Positions 15,733 through 22,314 of a stretch of DNA of 24,420 nt are shown in pieces. The translations under genes were made by a program, and so were the position numbers. The notes beneath the pieces are model-generated. The model was not told the DNA's origin. It made no database searches and saw only the letters and a program-made list of their open reading frames with translations. The stretch's first letter is position 1. The number at the start of each line of letters is the position of its first letter. The DNA lies in assembly GCA_027069385.1 (NCBI GenBank), contig JALXER010000094.1, forward strand, positions 1-24,420, read 5' to 3'. The stretch is from Paracoccaceae bacterium (GTDB lineage Bacteria; Pseudomonadota; Alphaproteobacteria; Rhodobacterales; Rhodobacteraceae).

Positions 15733-16622
15733 GCAACGCCGCCCTTGGCATAACCCTCGCACTCGGCTTTGTGGTGCTGATGGCCGGGTTTGTGCTGCTG
15801 GGGGTGTTGTATCGGCGGCTGGACCGTATCCGCAAGCACATGACCCTTGCCTATCCGCGCGGCATGATGCGCCTTGCCGCCCTTCACCAGCGCAAAATGC
15901 TGCGTCAACATGCCTATGACGGCTTTTTCCCGCCCGAAGATGTGGACCTGCGGGCGCTATCGCACCAAAAGGTTGCCGATACGCCACACAACCCGCAAAC
16001 CGGCAAGGAACGCGAGTTGATCGCCAACTTGGCCGATGGCTCCGAATTGGCGCTGCTGAACGCCAAATGCATCGTGTCGCTACGCCGCGAAAACCCGCCC
16101 GAGGTCGCCAAGCACCTGTTTCACCGCATCTGGCAGGAACATGCCGATGATCTGGCGACCGAGTTGGACAGCCGCTGGCTGATTTCCTCGGCCCTGACCT
16201 TTCTGGACCACGGCCGGAATGAAAACCAGCGCCGCGCCGGACTGGCCGCCTTTGTCGCCACCGGTTTTATGAAGCTCTATGAAACCGAGCATATGCGCTA
16301 TGGCCACCCCAAGAACGCGCCCTCCAAGACCTATCCCACCAATGAACCGGTATTTCTGGGGCTGGATATGTTCAAGATCAACGGCGGAGATCTGGATAAA
16401 AACGTGCTGTTTCGCCTGTACGAAGCCGCCCAGAGCGACGCGGTTATCGCGCCGCTTATGGTCGAATTGCTGAACCGGATCAATGCCTCGGACGAAACCG
16501 TCTTTCACCGGTTCAGGCTGATTCGCGAACGGCAGGCAGAACGCAAGGCCCGCCGCGCGCCGAAAAAGGCCGCTATGGCTGCGGAAAAATCGCGCCCTTC
16601 ACCCGATCAAGATAAGCCATAA
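15729..16622 (+). CDS. Unknown membrane-anchored protein coupled to prfC
   Basis: A 297-aa protein of a family I do not recognise. It has one N-terminal membrane helix (about 5-27) followed by a basic RRLDRIRKH stop-transfer segment, so the rest is probably cytoplasmic. A mostly helical body follows, then a Lys/Ala-rich C-terminus (RKARRAPKKAAMAAEK). ATG at 15729 overlaps the prfC TGA by 4 bp. The 3' end overlaps the convergent GST gene by 50 bp. No enzymatic motif was found. Coupling to RF3 is the only functional hint. Confidence 0.72.
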   Translation: MSNAALGITLALGFVVLMAGFVLLGVLYRRLDRIRKHMTLAYPRGMMRLAALHQRKMLRQHAYDGFFPPEDVDLRALSHQKVADTPHNPQTGKERELIANLADGSELALLNAKCIVSLRRENPPEVAKHLFHRIWQEHADDLATELDSRWLISSALTFLDHGRNENQRRAGLAAFVATGFMKLYETEHMRYGHPKNAPSKTYPTNEPVFLGLDMFKINGGDLDKNVLFRLYEAAQSDAVIAPLMVELLNRINASDETVFHRFRLIRERQAERKARRAPKKAAMAAEKSRPSPDQDKP

Positions 16623-17277
16623 TCACCGCATCATCGCCAACCCGCCGGCTTAGCGCGGTCGGCGTCGGGGAATTGGCCATGGACAGCAATATGGCAGCCA
16701 CGCTCGCATCCGCTGCCGTAGGCCGGTCACCAAACAGGAATTTCTGCCCGTCCAGCAATGCCGCTACCGCCGCAATATCCTTGTCCACCCGCGCCAGTTG
16801 TTCCTGCACACTATGGCGCCCCATCCCTTGGGCATGGGCCTGCGCGCGCACCTTTTTGCGAATCATATTGGTCACGAAACCGCGCATCAGCGCCGGTATC
16901 TTGTCAAAAAACTGCGCCTTTACCTGCTCCCAGTTCGCATCGATCAGCCACCGGTCACAGGTCAGCGCGAAATACATATGCTCCTCAGCCATGCGGATAA
17001 AGGCGCGACTGATCGCCCGATCCCGTTCCGACAGACCCGCGTCAAAATCGATGTTTTGCGTGGCTTCCAGATGCTCGCGGATGAAATCGCTGTCGGCAAT
17101 CACCTTGTCCCCGTCGATCAGCACCGGCAACTTGCCTTTGGGGGCTTTGCGCGGATCGGCGGAATGGTTGACCGTGTATTCGACCTTGGCCATTTCAAGC
17201 AGGCACAGCGCCTTGACCCCGAACGGGCTGGCAGACGGGGAGCCAAAGGCCCCGGGATAGGTTTGCAATTCAAGCAT
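16573..17277 (-). CDS. Glutathione S-transferase-like protein
   Basis: 234-aa protein with the two-domain GST layout. The N-terminal thioredoxin-like domain covers about 1-75, with KGKLPVLIDGDKVIADSDFIREHL carrying the cis-Pro and the Ser/Asp glutathione site. The C-terminal all-helical domain contains LFGDRPTAADASVAAIL, the usual N-capping motif of GST helix 6. The N-terminus lacks an obvious Tyr/Cys catalytic residue (GAFGSPSASPFGVKAL offers serines), recalling metaxin/Faxc-type GSTs. ATG at 17277 was chosen by alignment to the fold; the frame extends 17 codons further into the operator. Divergent from the WYL regulator and possibly controlled by it. Confidence 0.82.
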   Translation of the reverse strand: MLELQTYPGAFGSPSASPFGVKALCLLEMAKVEYTVNHSADPRKAPKGKLPVLIDGDKVIADSDFIREHLEATQNIDFDAGLSERDRAISRAFIRMAEEHMYFALTCDRWLIDANWEQVKAQFFDKIPALMRGFVTNMIRKKVRAQAHAQGMGRHSVQEQLARVDKDIAAVAALLDGQKFLFGDRPTAADASVAAILLSMANSPTPTALSRRVGDDAVIMAYLDRVKGAIFPQP

Positions 17278-17321
17278 GGGTTTCCTTTCTGGGTTACATG
17301 CGCCTTTGTGCCGGTTTCCTG

Positions 17322-17338
17322 CTGACAAAACCTGTCAG
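17322..17338. promoter_or_regulatory. Perfect 17-bp palindrome between gst and yafY-like regulator
   Basis: CTGACA-AAACC-TGTCAG has perfect 6-bp arms, extended by CCT/AGG outside (17318-17342 as an imperfect 25-bp dyad). It overlaps a plausible promoter for the regulator: CTGACA (17322-17327) as -35 and TATTCT (17344-17349) as -10, with a 16-bp spacer. This is the expected position for autoregulation and for control of the divergent gst gene. Binding by the adjacent regulator is inferred. Confidence 0.7.
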
Positions 17339-17359
17339 TAGGGTATTCTATACAACGAT

Positions 17360-18070
17360 ATGAGCAAAACCGACCGACTAATGCAACTGATGCAGATCCT
17401 GCGAAACCGGCGACCACCGGTCAAGGCACAGGATCTGTCAGCCGATCTTGGGGTTTCGCCCCGTTCAATCTATCGTGATATAGACAGCCTGCGGGCCATG
17501 GGCGCGGTAATTGATGGCGCGGCGGGGTTCGGGTATACCTTGCTCGAGGACCCGGCCCTGCCGCCGATGATGTTCTCTACCGATGAAATAGAGGCGCTGG
17601 TCCTTGGCCTGCGCGAAGTGCGCACCGTGGGCGATCCGGCCCTGTCGGATGCGGCCAACAGCGCCCTGGCCAAGATCAAGGCCAGCCTGCCCGACCGGTT
17701 GCAGCAACAGCTCGACCATGCCTGCCTGCACGCCAAACGCTTTCACCCAAGGGCGGAAATCCATATTGATACCGCGCGATTGCGCCATGAAATCCGGGCC
17801 GAGCGCGCCATTGACCTAAGCTATCGCGACGCGTCCGGCCAGCCCTCACAACGTCGTGTGCTGCCCCTTGGCATCGTCTTCATGGAATCGGTGTTGGTGC
17901 TGATGGCATGGTGCGAATTGCGTCAGGATTTCCGATCCTTTCGCCTTGACCGCATCACCCGATTTGATCCAACGGGCCAAAGCTTTCGCCCGCGCCGCGT
18001 CCCGCTGCTGCGACGTTACTTTGAACGCATCTCCATAGAATCCCGCTTCTGTCACGGTCAGCACTCCTAG
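17360..18070 (+). CDS. YafY-type HTH/WYL transcriptional regulator
   Basis: 236-aa DNA-binding protein with an N-terminal winged helix-turn-helix of the HTH_11 type (about 4-60; LSADLGVSPRSIYRDIDSLR is the recognition part) and a C-terminal WYL-like domain (about 140-200, ending CELRQDFRSFRLDRI). The signature WYL tripeptide reads L179-V-L181, yet the flanking AWCELR...FRLDRI is intact. WYL domains sense small ligands or nucleic acids; here the ligand is unknown. ATG at 17360 gives the usual MSKTDRL start but has a weak ribosome site. Palindrome 17322-17338 lies 22 bp upstream, and a near-copy sits at the VOC-EVE-SDR operon. Confidence 0.86.
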   Translation: MSKTDRLMQLMQILRNRRPPVKAQDLSADLGVSPRSIYRDIDSLRAMGAVIDGAAGFGYTLLEDPALPPMMFSTDEIEALVLGLREVRTVGDPALSDAANSALAKIKASLPDRLQQQLDHACLHAKRFHPRAEIHIDTARLRHEIRAERAIDLSYRDASGQPSQRRVLPLGIVFMESVLVLMAWCELRQDFRSFRLDRITRFDPTGQSFRPRRVPLLRRYFERISIESRFCHGQHS

Positions 18071-18077
18071 AATCGTA

Positions 18078-18328
18078 GCGCTCCCGCAGTCCAGCTATTG
18101 ACTGGCTAAAGCCAGCCAACAGCTTCCCTTTGGGCCGGGCCGACCTTCGGTCGGCCCCGGGGGCCAGCCCCCGTGCCCCCGTCACATGCGTGAGGCGATA
18201 TAGACTTCTTCTTTTTCCAAATGTCCTCAGGGGGGAATTGCCCGTTTACGGGCAAGGGGGGCGTGAACGCCCCCGCATGGGGTTTGCCCCATGCTCTGCC
18301 GACAAGGGGGGCCGCTTGCGGCTCCCCG
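18078..18328 (-). repeat. 251-bp multi-hairpin intergenic repeat, copy B
   Basis: Reverse-complement copy of 1981-2231: same 251-bp length, no gaps, about 91% identity by eye. Differences concentrate in the 28-bp centre (about 18198-18225) and a short stretch near 18296-18306. All main hairpins are kept. It lies eight bases beyond the stop of the WYL regulator and about 105 bp before the start of the ETHE1-like gene. Here it could act as a terminator or transcript-end stabiliser. Confidence 0.9.
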
Positions 18329-18365
18329 CGGAGGCAGACGTTCGGCGGGTAACTACATTTCTTAT

Positions 18366-18381
18366 ATTCAAAACTTGTAAT
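18366..18381 (+). promoter_or_regulatory. Possible SqrR/BigR-type operator upstream of the ETHE1-like gene
   Basis: ATTC-N8-TAAT lies in an AT-rich patch 52 bp upstream of the metallo-hydrolase start, within the partial dyad ATATT...AATAT. As I recall it, the persulfide-sensing repressor SqrR of Rhodobacter recognises ATTC-N8-GAAT, so this is a 7/8 match. No sqrR/bigR gene is in the window. Low-confidence candidate. Confidence 0.3.
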
Positions 18382-18432
18382 ATGTTCACCACCCCCCATA
18401 TACCGCCAAACAGAAATTTACAGGAGTCACCC

Positions 18433-19296
18433 ATGAACCCCGAAGTAACTGCATTTTTTGACGACGCCACCAATACCGTATCCTTCCTGATCAAAGACCC
18501 GGACAGCCCGGCCTGTGCCATCGTGGATTCGGTGCTGGATTTCAACTATTCCACCGGTCACACCGACACCAAATCGGCCGACAAGATCGTCGCCTATGTG
18601 CATGACCACGGCCTGAGCGTCGAATGGCTGCTCGAATCGCATGTACATGCCGACCACCTGTCCGCCGCGCCCTATCTTCAGGAAAGACTGGGCGGAAAAA
18701 TCGGCATTGGGGCCAATATTTCCATCGTCCAGAACACCTTTGGCAAGGTTTTCAACGAAGGCACCGCCTTTCAGCGCGACGGCTCGCAGTTTGACCAGTT
18801 GTTCCAGGAAGGCGACCGGATCAGCATTGGCAATCTTGAAGTTGAGGTGCTGCACACGCCCGGCCACACGCCGGCCTGCATGACCTATGTGGTGGGCGAT
18901 GCCGCCTTTGTCGGCGACACCCTGTTCATGCCCGATTTCGGCACGGCGCGCTGTGACTTCCCGGGCGGGTCGGCCGATGATCTTTATGCCTCGATCCAGA
19001 AAATCCTGTCGCTGCCCGACGAGACCCGCATCTTTGTCGGCCATGACTACAAGGCCCCCGGGCGCGACAAGTTCGCGTGGGAAACCACCGTGGCCGAGGA
19101 AAAGCAGAGCAACGTGCATATCGGTGGCGGCAAAGACGCCAAAACCTTTGTCGAGATGCGCCAAAAAAGGGACTCGGAACTGGACCTTCCCAAGTTGATC
19201 GTCCCGTCAATTCAGGTTAACATGCGCGCCGGTCATATGCCCGAACCGGATTCAAACGGGCAGGTTTATCTGAAGGTTCCCGTCAATGCTCTTTGA
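18433..19296 (+). CDS. ETHE1/Blh-like metallo-beta-lactamase-fold hydrolase, probable persulfide dioxygenase
   Basis: 287-aa metallo-hydrolase. Metal-site residues are H70, H72, D74 and H75 (SHVHADH), H145 (TPGH), D162 (GDTLF) and H204 (GHDYK). The segment TARCDFPGGSADDLYASI (171-188) resembles persulfide dioxygenase/Blh proteins, which oxidise glutathione persulfide to sulfite with a mononuclear iron. ATG at 18433 follows AGGAG at a 6-base spacing; the frame runs upstream through repeat B to 18130, which is rejected as non-coding. It overlaps the following DUF442 gene by 11 bp. In several bacteria these two domains are fused in one Blh protein, supporting a shared sulfide-detoxification role. 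Confidence 0.85.
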   Translation: MNPEVTAFFDDATNTVSFLIKDPDSPACAIVDSVLDFNYSTGHTDTKSADKIVAYVHDHGLSVEWLLESHVHADHLSAAPYLQERLGGKIGIGANISIVQNTFGKVFNEGTAFQRDGSQFDQLFQEGDRISIGNLEVEVLHTPGHTPACMTYVVGDAAFVGDTLFMPDFGTARCDFPGGSADDLYASIQKILSLPDETRIFVGHDYKAPGRDKFAWETTVAEEKQSNVHIGGGKDAKTFVEMRQKRDSELDLPKLIVPSIQVNMRAGHMPEPDSNGQVYLKVPVNAL

Positions 19297-19663
19297 TCTA
19301 TTCAAGCGAAGCCCTGCGCCCAAAATCGGCAATATGCAGGTGCGCAACATCGCGGACAACTATACCGCAACCGGGCAAATCTCGGTTGCGGATGTCGCCG
19401 ACATCAAGGCGGCAGGGTTCGATACGGTCATGTGCAACCGCCCCGACAACGAAGAGGCGGGCCAGCCCAGTGCGGCGCAAATCCGGCGGGCGGTCGAAAA
19501 GGCGGGGATGAAATTTTTTCATGTGCCCATGGGCCATCGCGGCCCCGGCCCGACCACGCTGGACGATTTCGCCGCGGTGGTGAATGGCGATAATGGCAAG
19601 GTTTTTGCCTATTGCCGCTCGGGCAACCGGTGCACCATCCTGTGGAAACAGGTCAAACACTAA
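19286..19663 (+). CDS. TIGR01244/DUF442-family sulfurtransferase-like protein
   Basis: 125-aa protein with a phosphatase/rhodanese-like fold. The active loop is CRSGNR (C110-R115) near the C-terminus, and the N-terminal part (GFDTVMCNRPDNEE, about 44-57) is typical of the DUF442 group found fused to ETHE1-like domains in Blh. C110 probably carries a persulfide during sulfur transfer. ATG at 19286 overlaps the preceding gene by 11 bp. It is probably translated with the hydrolase and acts on the same substrate; this is inferred. Confidence 0.82.
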   Translation: MLFDLFKRSPAPKIGNMQVRNIADNYTATGQISVADVADIKAAGFDTVMCNRPDNEEAGQPSAAQIRRAVEKAGMKFFHVPMGHRGPGPTTLDDFAAVVNGDNGKVFAYCRSGNRCTILWKQVKH

Positions 19664-19742
19664 CGCAAGGCAAATCGGGGCTGGCATCGCATCGGCGTTA
19701 TGCGTAAAGTCCCGGTTCAATCTTGCAAATAATGGGCTGAAA

Positions 19743-20066
19743 ATGGTTAAGATAATCTATGTTGAACACGGTGGCACCAAGCACGAAATAGAGGTGGAAC
19801 CCGGGCTGACCGTCATGGAAGGCGCGCGCGACAACAATATTCCGGGCATAGAGGCCGATTGCGGCGGGGCTTGCGCCTGTTCGACCTGCCATGCCTATAT
19901 CGACGAGGCTTGGGTAGACCGCCTGCCGAAAATCGACGAAATGGAAGAAGACATGCTCGATTTCGCCTGGCAACCCAACCCGCGCACCTCTCGGTTGACC
20001 TGTCAGGTCAAGGTCTCCGAGGATATGGACGGCCTGATCGTTCAACTGCCCGAAAAACAGATATGA
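19743..20066 (+). CDS. Adrenodoxin/FdVI-type [2Fe-2S] ferredoxin
   Basis: 107-aa electron carrier. Cluster ligands are C40, C46, C49 and C87 in the pattern C-X5-C-X2-C-X37-C; C44 is an extra cysteine. The surrounding EADCGGACACSTCHAYID and LTCQVKVSEDMDGL match the adrenodoxin-like class used in Fe-S assembly and P450 electron transfer. ATG at 19743 gives the standard MVKIIYVEH N-terminus; an upstream extension to 19584 reads into the DUF442 gene in another frame and is rejected. It lies 79 bp after the DUF442 gene, so it may have its own promoter. The stop overlaps the next gene by 4 bp. Confidence 0.93.
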   Translation: MVKIIYVEHGGTKHEIEVEPGLTVMEGARDNNIPGIEADCGGACACSTCHAYIDEAWVDRLPKIDEMEEDMLDFAWQPNPRTSRLTCQVKVSEDMDGLIVQLPEKQI

Positions 20067-20794
20067 TGTTATGGCGGGCCACGGTTTTGCTGTGGCTGCT
20101 TGGGGCACCGCTTTGGGCGCAGGAACCGCATGGTGGCGTGGCGGAATTTGGCGACCCGACCCCGCGCTATGACCACGGCGTGCTTGGCGATTCCATAGAA
20201 TATGGCGCGCTGGTTTTCGAAAACCGGCAGGCGCGCGCGGTGCTGACCCTGCCCGAAACCCGTGTTTTCGAGGATATCACCCCGCGCCTTGCCGATATCA
20301 CCGGCGATGGCTTGACCGAAATCATTGTGGTGGAAACCGATATGGCGCGCGGCGCGACGCTGGCGGTGTATCGCGCGGTTTTTCCGGCCCGTTCGGGGGC
20401 TGTACATCTGGAAAAGCTGGCAGCAACCGACCCGATCGGCCAGCCCTATCGCTGGCTGGCACCGGCAGGGTTCGGTGATTTCAATCGGGACGGGCAGTTG
20501 GACATCGCCTATATCGAGACCCCGCATCTGGGTAAAACCCTGCGGATCGTGACCTATTCCCACGGCGCGCTGGTCGAGATCGGTGCGCTGGCGGGGCTGA
20601 GCAACCACCGGATCGGCGATGGTTATATCTCGGGCGGGGTGCGTGATTGTGGCAACGGGGCCGAAGTGATCAGCGCCGACGGGGCATGGCAACATGTGAT
20701 GGCAACGCGGATGGAAGCGGGCCGGCTGGTCAGCCGGGTGCTTGGCGCCTATCGACGGCCATCGGACCTGCGCCGCGCGCTGGCCTGTTCCTGA
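20063..20794 (+). CDS. Exported FG-GAP/VCBS-like repeat protein
   Basis: 243-aa protein with a signal peptide (about 1-19, cleavage near LWAQ). Two Ca-binding-type repeats follow: ADITGDGLTEIIVVE and GDFNRDGQLDIAYIE. These DxxxDG loops with following hydrophobic strands are typical of FG-GAP beta-propeller blades, though only two are clear, so it would be a partial or small propeller. ATG at 20063 overlaps the ferredoxin stop as ATGA. Function unknown; periplasmic location is predicted. Coupling to a cytosolic ferredoxin is unexplained. Confidence 0.75.
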   Translation: MMLWRATVLLWLLGAPLWAQEPHGGVAEFGDPTPRYDHGVLGDSIEYGALVFENRQARAVLTLPETRVFEDITPRLADITGDGLTEIIVVETDMARGATLAVYRAVFPARSGAVHLEKLAATDPIGQPYRWLAPAGFGDFNRDGQLDIAYIETPHLGKTLRIVTYSHGALVEIGALAGLSNHRIGDGYISGGVRDCGNGAEVISADGAWQHVMATRMEAGRLVSRVLGAYRRPSDLRRALACS

Positions 20795-20821
20795 ACCGTC
20801 GGGAATGCCACAGATCGAGGT

Positions 20822-20950
20822 GCTCCCGCACGCCAGTCGGGTTTGCTTGCGCAAACACGACTTCTGTTTGGGCCGGGCCTCGCCTTCGGCTCGGCGGGGG
20901 GTTCACCCCCCTTGCCCGTAAACGGGCAATTCCCCCCCGAGCGTATTTTT
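20822..20950. repeat. Rearranged hairpin repeat, copy C
   Basis: This 129-bp element lies between the convergent FG-GAP and amidotransferase genes. It begins like copy B read on the + strand (GCTCCCGCA, then TTTGGGCCGGGC) and ends like copy A read on the + strand (CCCCTTGCCCGTAAACGGGC and the GAG-x-GTATTT tail). Its stems are GTCGgGTTTGC-ttgc-GCAAACaCGAC (20836-20861), GGGGGG-ttca-CCCCCC (20896-20911) and TTGCCCGT-aa-ACGGGCAA (20912-20929). Its position suggests a bidirectional terminator role here. Confidence 0.8.
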
Positions 20951-20962
20951 AGAAGCGTAAAA

Positions 20963-21742
20963 TCAGAGCGGCGGCTTGAAAGGCGCGATGTCGACCTTGC
21001 CGTTTTCGATGGTAACAAAACTGTTGGGCGGCACTTCTTCCCAGGGGTATTTGCCCATATCGAGCGGTTCGGATACCAGCGTATGGCCGCCGAACTGGCA
21101 CATTTTGCGCAAATATAGCGAAGGCGCGAACCGGTCGGAGGCATAGCGGATTGCAAACAGGCGCCGGCCATCCGAAAAGGCGGCGGTAAAGCGCATAAAC
21201 GGGGTTTCGCCATGGGTGCGGGCCAGTGTTTCAAGCTGCGCAACCGTGCGCTCCATCGCCGCGCGCGGATCATCTTGCAGGCCATCGCCAAGCGCGATCA
21301 GGAACGCGGCCTCGCTATCGGTCGCGCCCTTGCGCTGGTCGTAAAGCGCATCGGGGATCATCTGGTCAACCAATTTGCGAAACCCGTGATAGCCCCCCAG
21401 CATTCCGTTATGCATAAACGACCAGTTGCCATGCACGAAGGGGTGGCAGTTGTTGCGGCTGGTGGCGCTGCCGGTGCTGGCGCGCACATGGGCCAGAAAC
21501 AGGCCGGATTTCACATGCATGGCCAGACTGGCCAGATTGGGGTCGGACCAGGCCGGATAGGTGTCGCGATACAATCCCGGATCGGGGCGTTCACCGTACC
21601 ACGCCACGCCGAAACCGTCGCCATTGGTCTCGGTCTTGCCCTCGTCGGAATGCAGGCTTTGCGAAATCAGCGAGTGTTCGGGGCGGCTGACAATCTCTGC
21701 CAGGAAAATCTCAGGTCCGGTATAGGCGGCCCAGCGGCACAT
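20963..21742 (-). CDS. Class II glutamine amidotransferase (YafJ/EgtC-like)
   Basis: 259-aa Ntn-hydrolase. The nucleophile is Cys2, exposed after Met removal (MCRWAAYTGP). Other conserved features are the ETNGDGFGVAWYG region, HVRASTG, NCHPFVHGNWSFMHNG (glutamine pocket and oxyanion region) and DSEAAF. It would hydrolyse a gamma-glutamyl amide; the true substrate of YafJ-type members is not well defined. The start is adjacent, with zero spacing, to the second DUF1330 gene stop. It is the last gene of the alaS-DUF1330-DUF1330-amidotransferase cluster. Confidence 0.87.
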   Translation of the reverse strand: MCRWAAYTGPEIFLAEIVSRPEHSLISQSLHSDEGKTETNGDGFGVAWYGERPDPGLYRDTYPAWSDPNLASLAMHVKSGLFLAHVRASTGSATSRNNCHPFVHGNWSFMHNGMLGGYHGFRKLVDQMIPDALYDQRKGATDSEAAFLIALGDGLQDDPRAAMERTVAQLETLARTHGETPFMRFTAAFSDGRRLFAIRYASDRFAPSLYLRKMCQFGGHTLVSEPLDMGKYPWEEVPPNSFVTIENGKVDIAPFKPPL

Positions 21743-22027
21743 TCAGACCCCCTGCACGATCACCAGATCGCGCTTTGAGTTGGCCAGCGCAACCGGCAAA
21801 ATCGCCTGATATTCGGGCGAGTTATAAAACGCCCGCGCGGTTTCCATATCGGGCATTTCGATAACCACATGGCGGTCGGGGCCGGAGCCTTCGAGTTGTT
21901 GAAACGCACCGGCCTTGACCAGAAACCGCCCGCCAAAGCTTTCGGCCAGCGCCGGCGTGACGGACGCATAGGCCTTGTAGGCCTCGAGGTTGGTCACCTC
22001 TATGCGCGCGATGATATATGCAGCCAT
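21743..22027 (-). CDS. DUF1330 protein, second tandem copy
   Basis: 94-aa ferredoxin-like alpha/beta-barrel (dimeric) protein. It shows the family pattern MAAYIIARIEVTNLEAYKAY...VIEMPDMETARAFYNSPEYQ. It is clearly paralogous to its upstream neighbour, with identical length and shared FYN-x-PEYQ and V-x-GV ends. Its start directly abuts the stop of the upstream copy and its stop abuts the amidotransferase start. No catalytic residue is known to me for the family. Confidence 0.85.
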   Translation of the reverse strand: MAAYIIARIEVTNLEAYKAYASVTPALAESFGGRFLVKAGAFQQLEGSGPDRHVVIEMPDMETARAFYNSPEYQAILPVALANSKRDLVIVQGV

Positions 22028-22312
22028 TCAGACCCCTTCGACAAAGGTGTATTCGCGCTCGGCAGCGGGCAGACCGTGGGCCAGCGCTTCTTGGTATTCG
22101 GGGCCATTGTAAAACCCCTTGGCCGCGTCCCAGTCGGCAAAGCGGATGATCACGTTGCGCGCCCGGCCCTGCCCCTCCATCTGCAGGCATTCGCCGCCGC
22201 GTGCCAGAAACGTGCCGCCATACTTGGCCACGGCCGGACCGGCCAATTCGGCGTATTTCGCGTATTCTTCGGGGTTGGTTACATCGATGTGAACCATTGC
22301 GTAAACTGCCAT
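22028..22312 (-). CDS. DUF1330 protein, first tandem copy
   Basis: 94-aa member of the same family (MAVYAMVHIDVTNPEEYAKY...DWDAAKGFYNGPEYQEAL). The start lies two bases after the alaS stop. Its divergence from the downstream copy suggests an old duplication rather than a recent one. Probable dimeric small barrel; function unknown. Confidence 0.85.
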   Translation of the reverse strand: MAVYAMVHIDVTNPEEYAKYAELAGPAVAKYGGTFLARGGECLQMEGQGRARNVIIRFADWDAAKGFYNGPEYQEALAHGLPAAEREYTFVEGV

Positions 22313-22314
22313 TG

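Noticed and set aside
18130..18432. N-terminal extension of the ETHE1-like protein
   Set aside because: It begins with TTG in repeat copy B; AGGAG lies six bases before the ATG at 18433.
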